A DNA stretch of 15,572 nt from Alphaproteobacteria bacterium (lineage in GTDB: Bacteria; Pseudomonadota; Alphaproteobacteria; Puniceispirillales; Puniceispirillaceae), in the NCBI GenBank assembly GCA_011524805.1, contig WTJO01000008.1, positions 1 through 15,572 of the forward strand, given 5' to 3'. The position numbers and the translations under genes were made by a program. Below the pieces are notes generated by a model that made no database searches, was not told the DNA's origin, and saw only the letters and a list, made by a program, of their open reading frames with translations. Of this stretch, positions 14,893 to 15,572 are shown in pieces (positions within the stretch are counted from its first letter, which is position 1; each line of letters begins with the position of its first letter).

Positions 14893-15572
14893 ATGTCATA
14901 TACGCGTAACCTTATCGGTGCAGCTACGCTGGTAGCCGCGACCTTTGCATTTTCAGGCTCGGCGATTGCCGGTAGCCACGGAGATGTGTGTGATACCCCG
15001 TCAAAGATGATGGGTAATCTCGGCAGTTTCAAAGGTGATGTTATCACCATTGCCGGCTCAATGCAGGGCAAGGATGAAGAAAATCTGCTGGCCACTGTAA
15101 GCTGTTTTGAAAAGGCAACAGGTGCTGTTGTCAAATATTCCGGCTCACGTGATTTTGCCGCGCTAATCGTGGCTGATCTGCAGTCAAATAACGCGCCAAA
15201 TATTGCTATCTTCCCACAGCCCGGTCTGGCTGGCGATATGGCAAAAGAAGGCTACCTGTCACCGCTTGGCAATGACCTTGCAAAATGGATGACTGATAAT
15301 TACGGTGCTGGCTCATCATGGGTTGACCTTGGCACCTATACCGGCAAAGACGGCAAGGACGCCTTTTACGGTTTTGCATTCAAGCAGGATCTGAAATCAC
15401 TGGTCTGGTATTCACCTGAGCAGTTTGAAGATAACGGCTATGAAATCCCGACCACAATGGAAGCACTGATCGAGCTGTCTGACCAGATGGTTGCAGATGG
15501 CAATACCCCGTGGTGTATCGGCGTTGAATCAGGCAATGCAACAGGCTGGACAGCAACAGACTGGATGGAAGA
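14893..15572 (+). CDS. ABC transporter sugar-binding protein, alpha-glucoside (AglE) type, cut by window edge
   Basis: This is a periplasmic substrate-binding protein of a carbohydrate ABC importer; 226 codons are visible and the frame runs off the right end. It has a strong ribosome site (GGAGG, 6 bases upstream of the ATG). A signal peptide with hydrophobic core at residues 8-22 has likely cleavage after AIA (24-26). The mature part shows family 1 binding-protein motifs: GDVITIAGSMQGKDE, VKYSGSRDF, PQPGLAGDMAKEGYL, and WCIGVESGNATGWTATDW. The last strongly resembles the alpha-glucoside binding protein AglE of rhizobia. Permease and ATPase genes would be expected just beyond the window. Substrate candidates are trehalose, sucrose, maltose or another glucoside. 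Confidence 0.9.
   Translation, partial: MSYTRNLIGAATLVAATFAFSGSAIAGSHGDVCDTPSKMMGNLGSFKGDVITIAGSMQGKDEENLLATVSCFEKATGAVVKYSGSRDFAALIVADLQSNNAPNIAIFPQPGLAGDMAKEGYLSPLGNDLAKWMTDNYGAGSSWVDLGTYTGKDGKDAFYGFAFKQDLKSLVWYSPEQFEDNGYEIPTTMEALIELSDQMVADGNTPWCIGVESGNATGWTATDWME

Noticed and set aside
14853..15134. Leftward 93-codon frame opposite the start of the sugar-binding protein
   Set aside because: The forward strand has a strong ribosome site, signal peptide and family motifs.

Overview
The window reads as ordinary chromosome of a free-living alphaproteobacterium, moderately AT-rich by eye. Two conserved neighbourhoods support this: an FYDLN-type zinc-ribbon/acidic protein beside tRNA-Ala(GGC) and aroA, and an rnd-lptC-lptA-lptB block. 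The cysteine-free Irr-like Fur regulator and the alpha-glucoside-type ABC binding protein also fit. A marine SAR116-like lineage is my guess from the gene mix, not something the sequence proves. I see no insertion sequence, prophage, CRISPR array or integration site.

Layout. (1) 1-1860: the start of aroA (leftward, cut by the window edge), the FYDLN protein, tRNA-Ala(GGC), a small two-helix membrane protein (leftward) and a 54-residue hypothetical protein. (2) 1857-4950, all leftward: rnd, lptC, lptA, lptB, i.e. RNase D plus the inner-membrane and periplasmic parts of the lipopolysaccharide transport machine. (3) 5042-8615: a nitroreductase facing away from an Irr/Fur-family regulator, followed by katG with a long structured leader and a strong terminator. 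This looks like a peroxide/iron/redox block. (4) 8624-11510, leftward: a probable operon of a Gfo/Idh/MocA dehydrogenase, a short-chain dehydrogenase and glucokinase. A YdhF-like aldo-keto reductase diverges from it at 11728. (5) 12768-14556: two adjacent EamA-type 10-helix transporters. (6) 14893-end: the first 226 codons of a secreted sugar-binding protein of the AglE type.

How the genes may work together. The right half combines three oxidoreductases, a hexokinase-type kinase and an ABC sugar-binding protein. That suggests uptake of a glucoside or related sugar, oxidation/reduction of the sugar, and phosphorylation of released glucose. The substrate cannot be read from this window, and the rest of the ABC operon lies beyond its right end.

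Most gene calls are secure. The most interesting unexplained signals are non-coding: a near-perfect TTGACA-N6-TGTCAA palindrome between the nitroreductase and the Fur-family gene; a 7-1-7 inverted repeat of Fur/PerR-box geometry just upstream of the putative katG promoter; a nested hairpin with a possible 22-codon leader peptide in the katG leader; and several perfect inverted repeats in the sugar-gene promoters. I found no clear evidence of a wholly new system.
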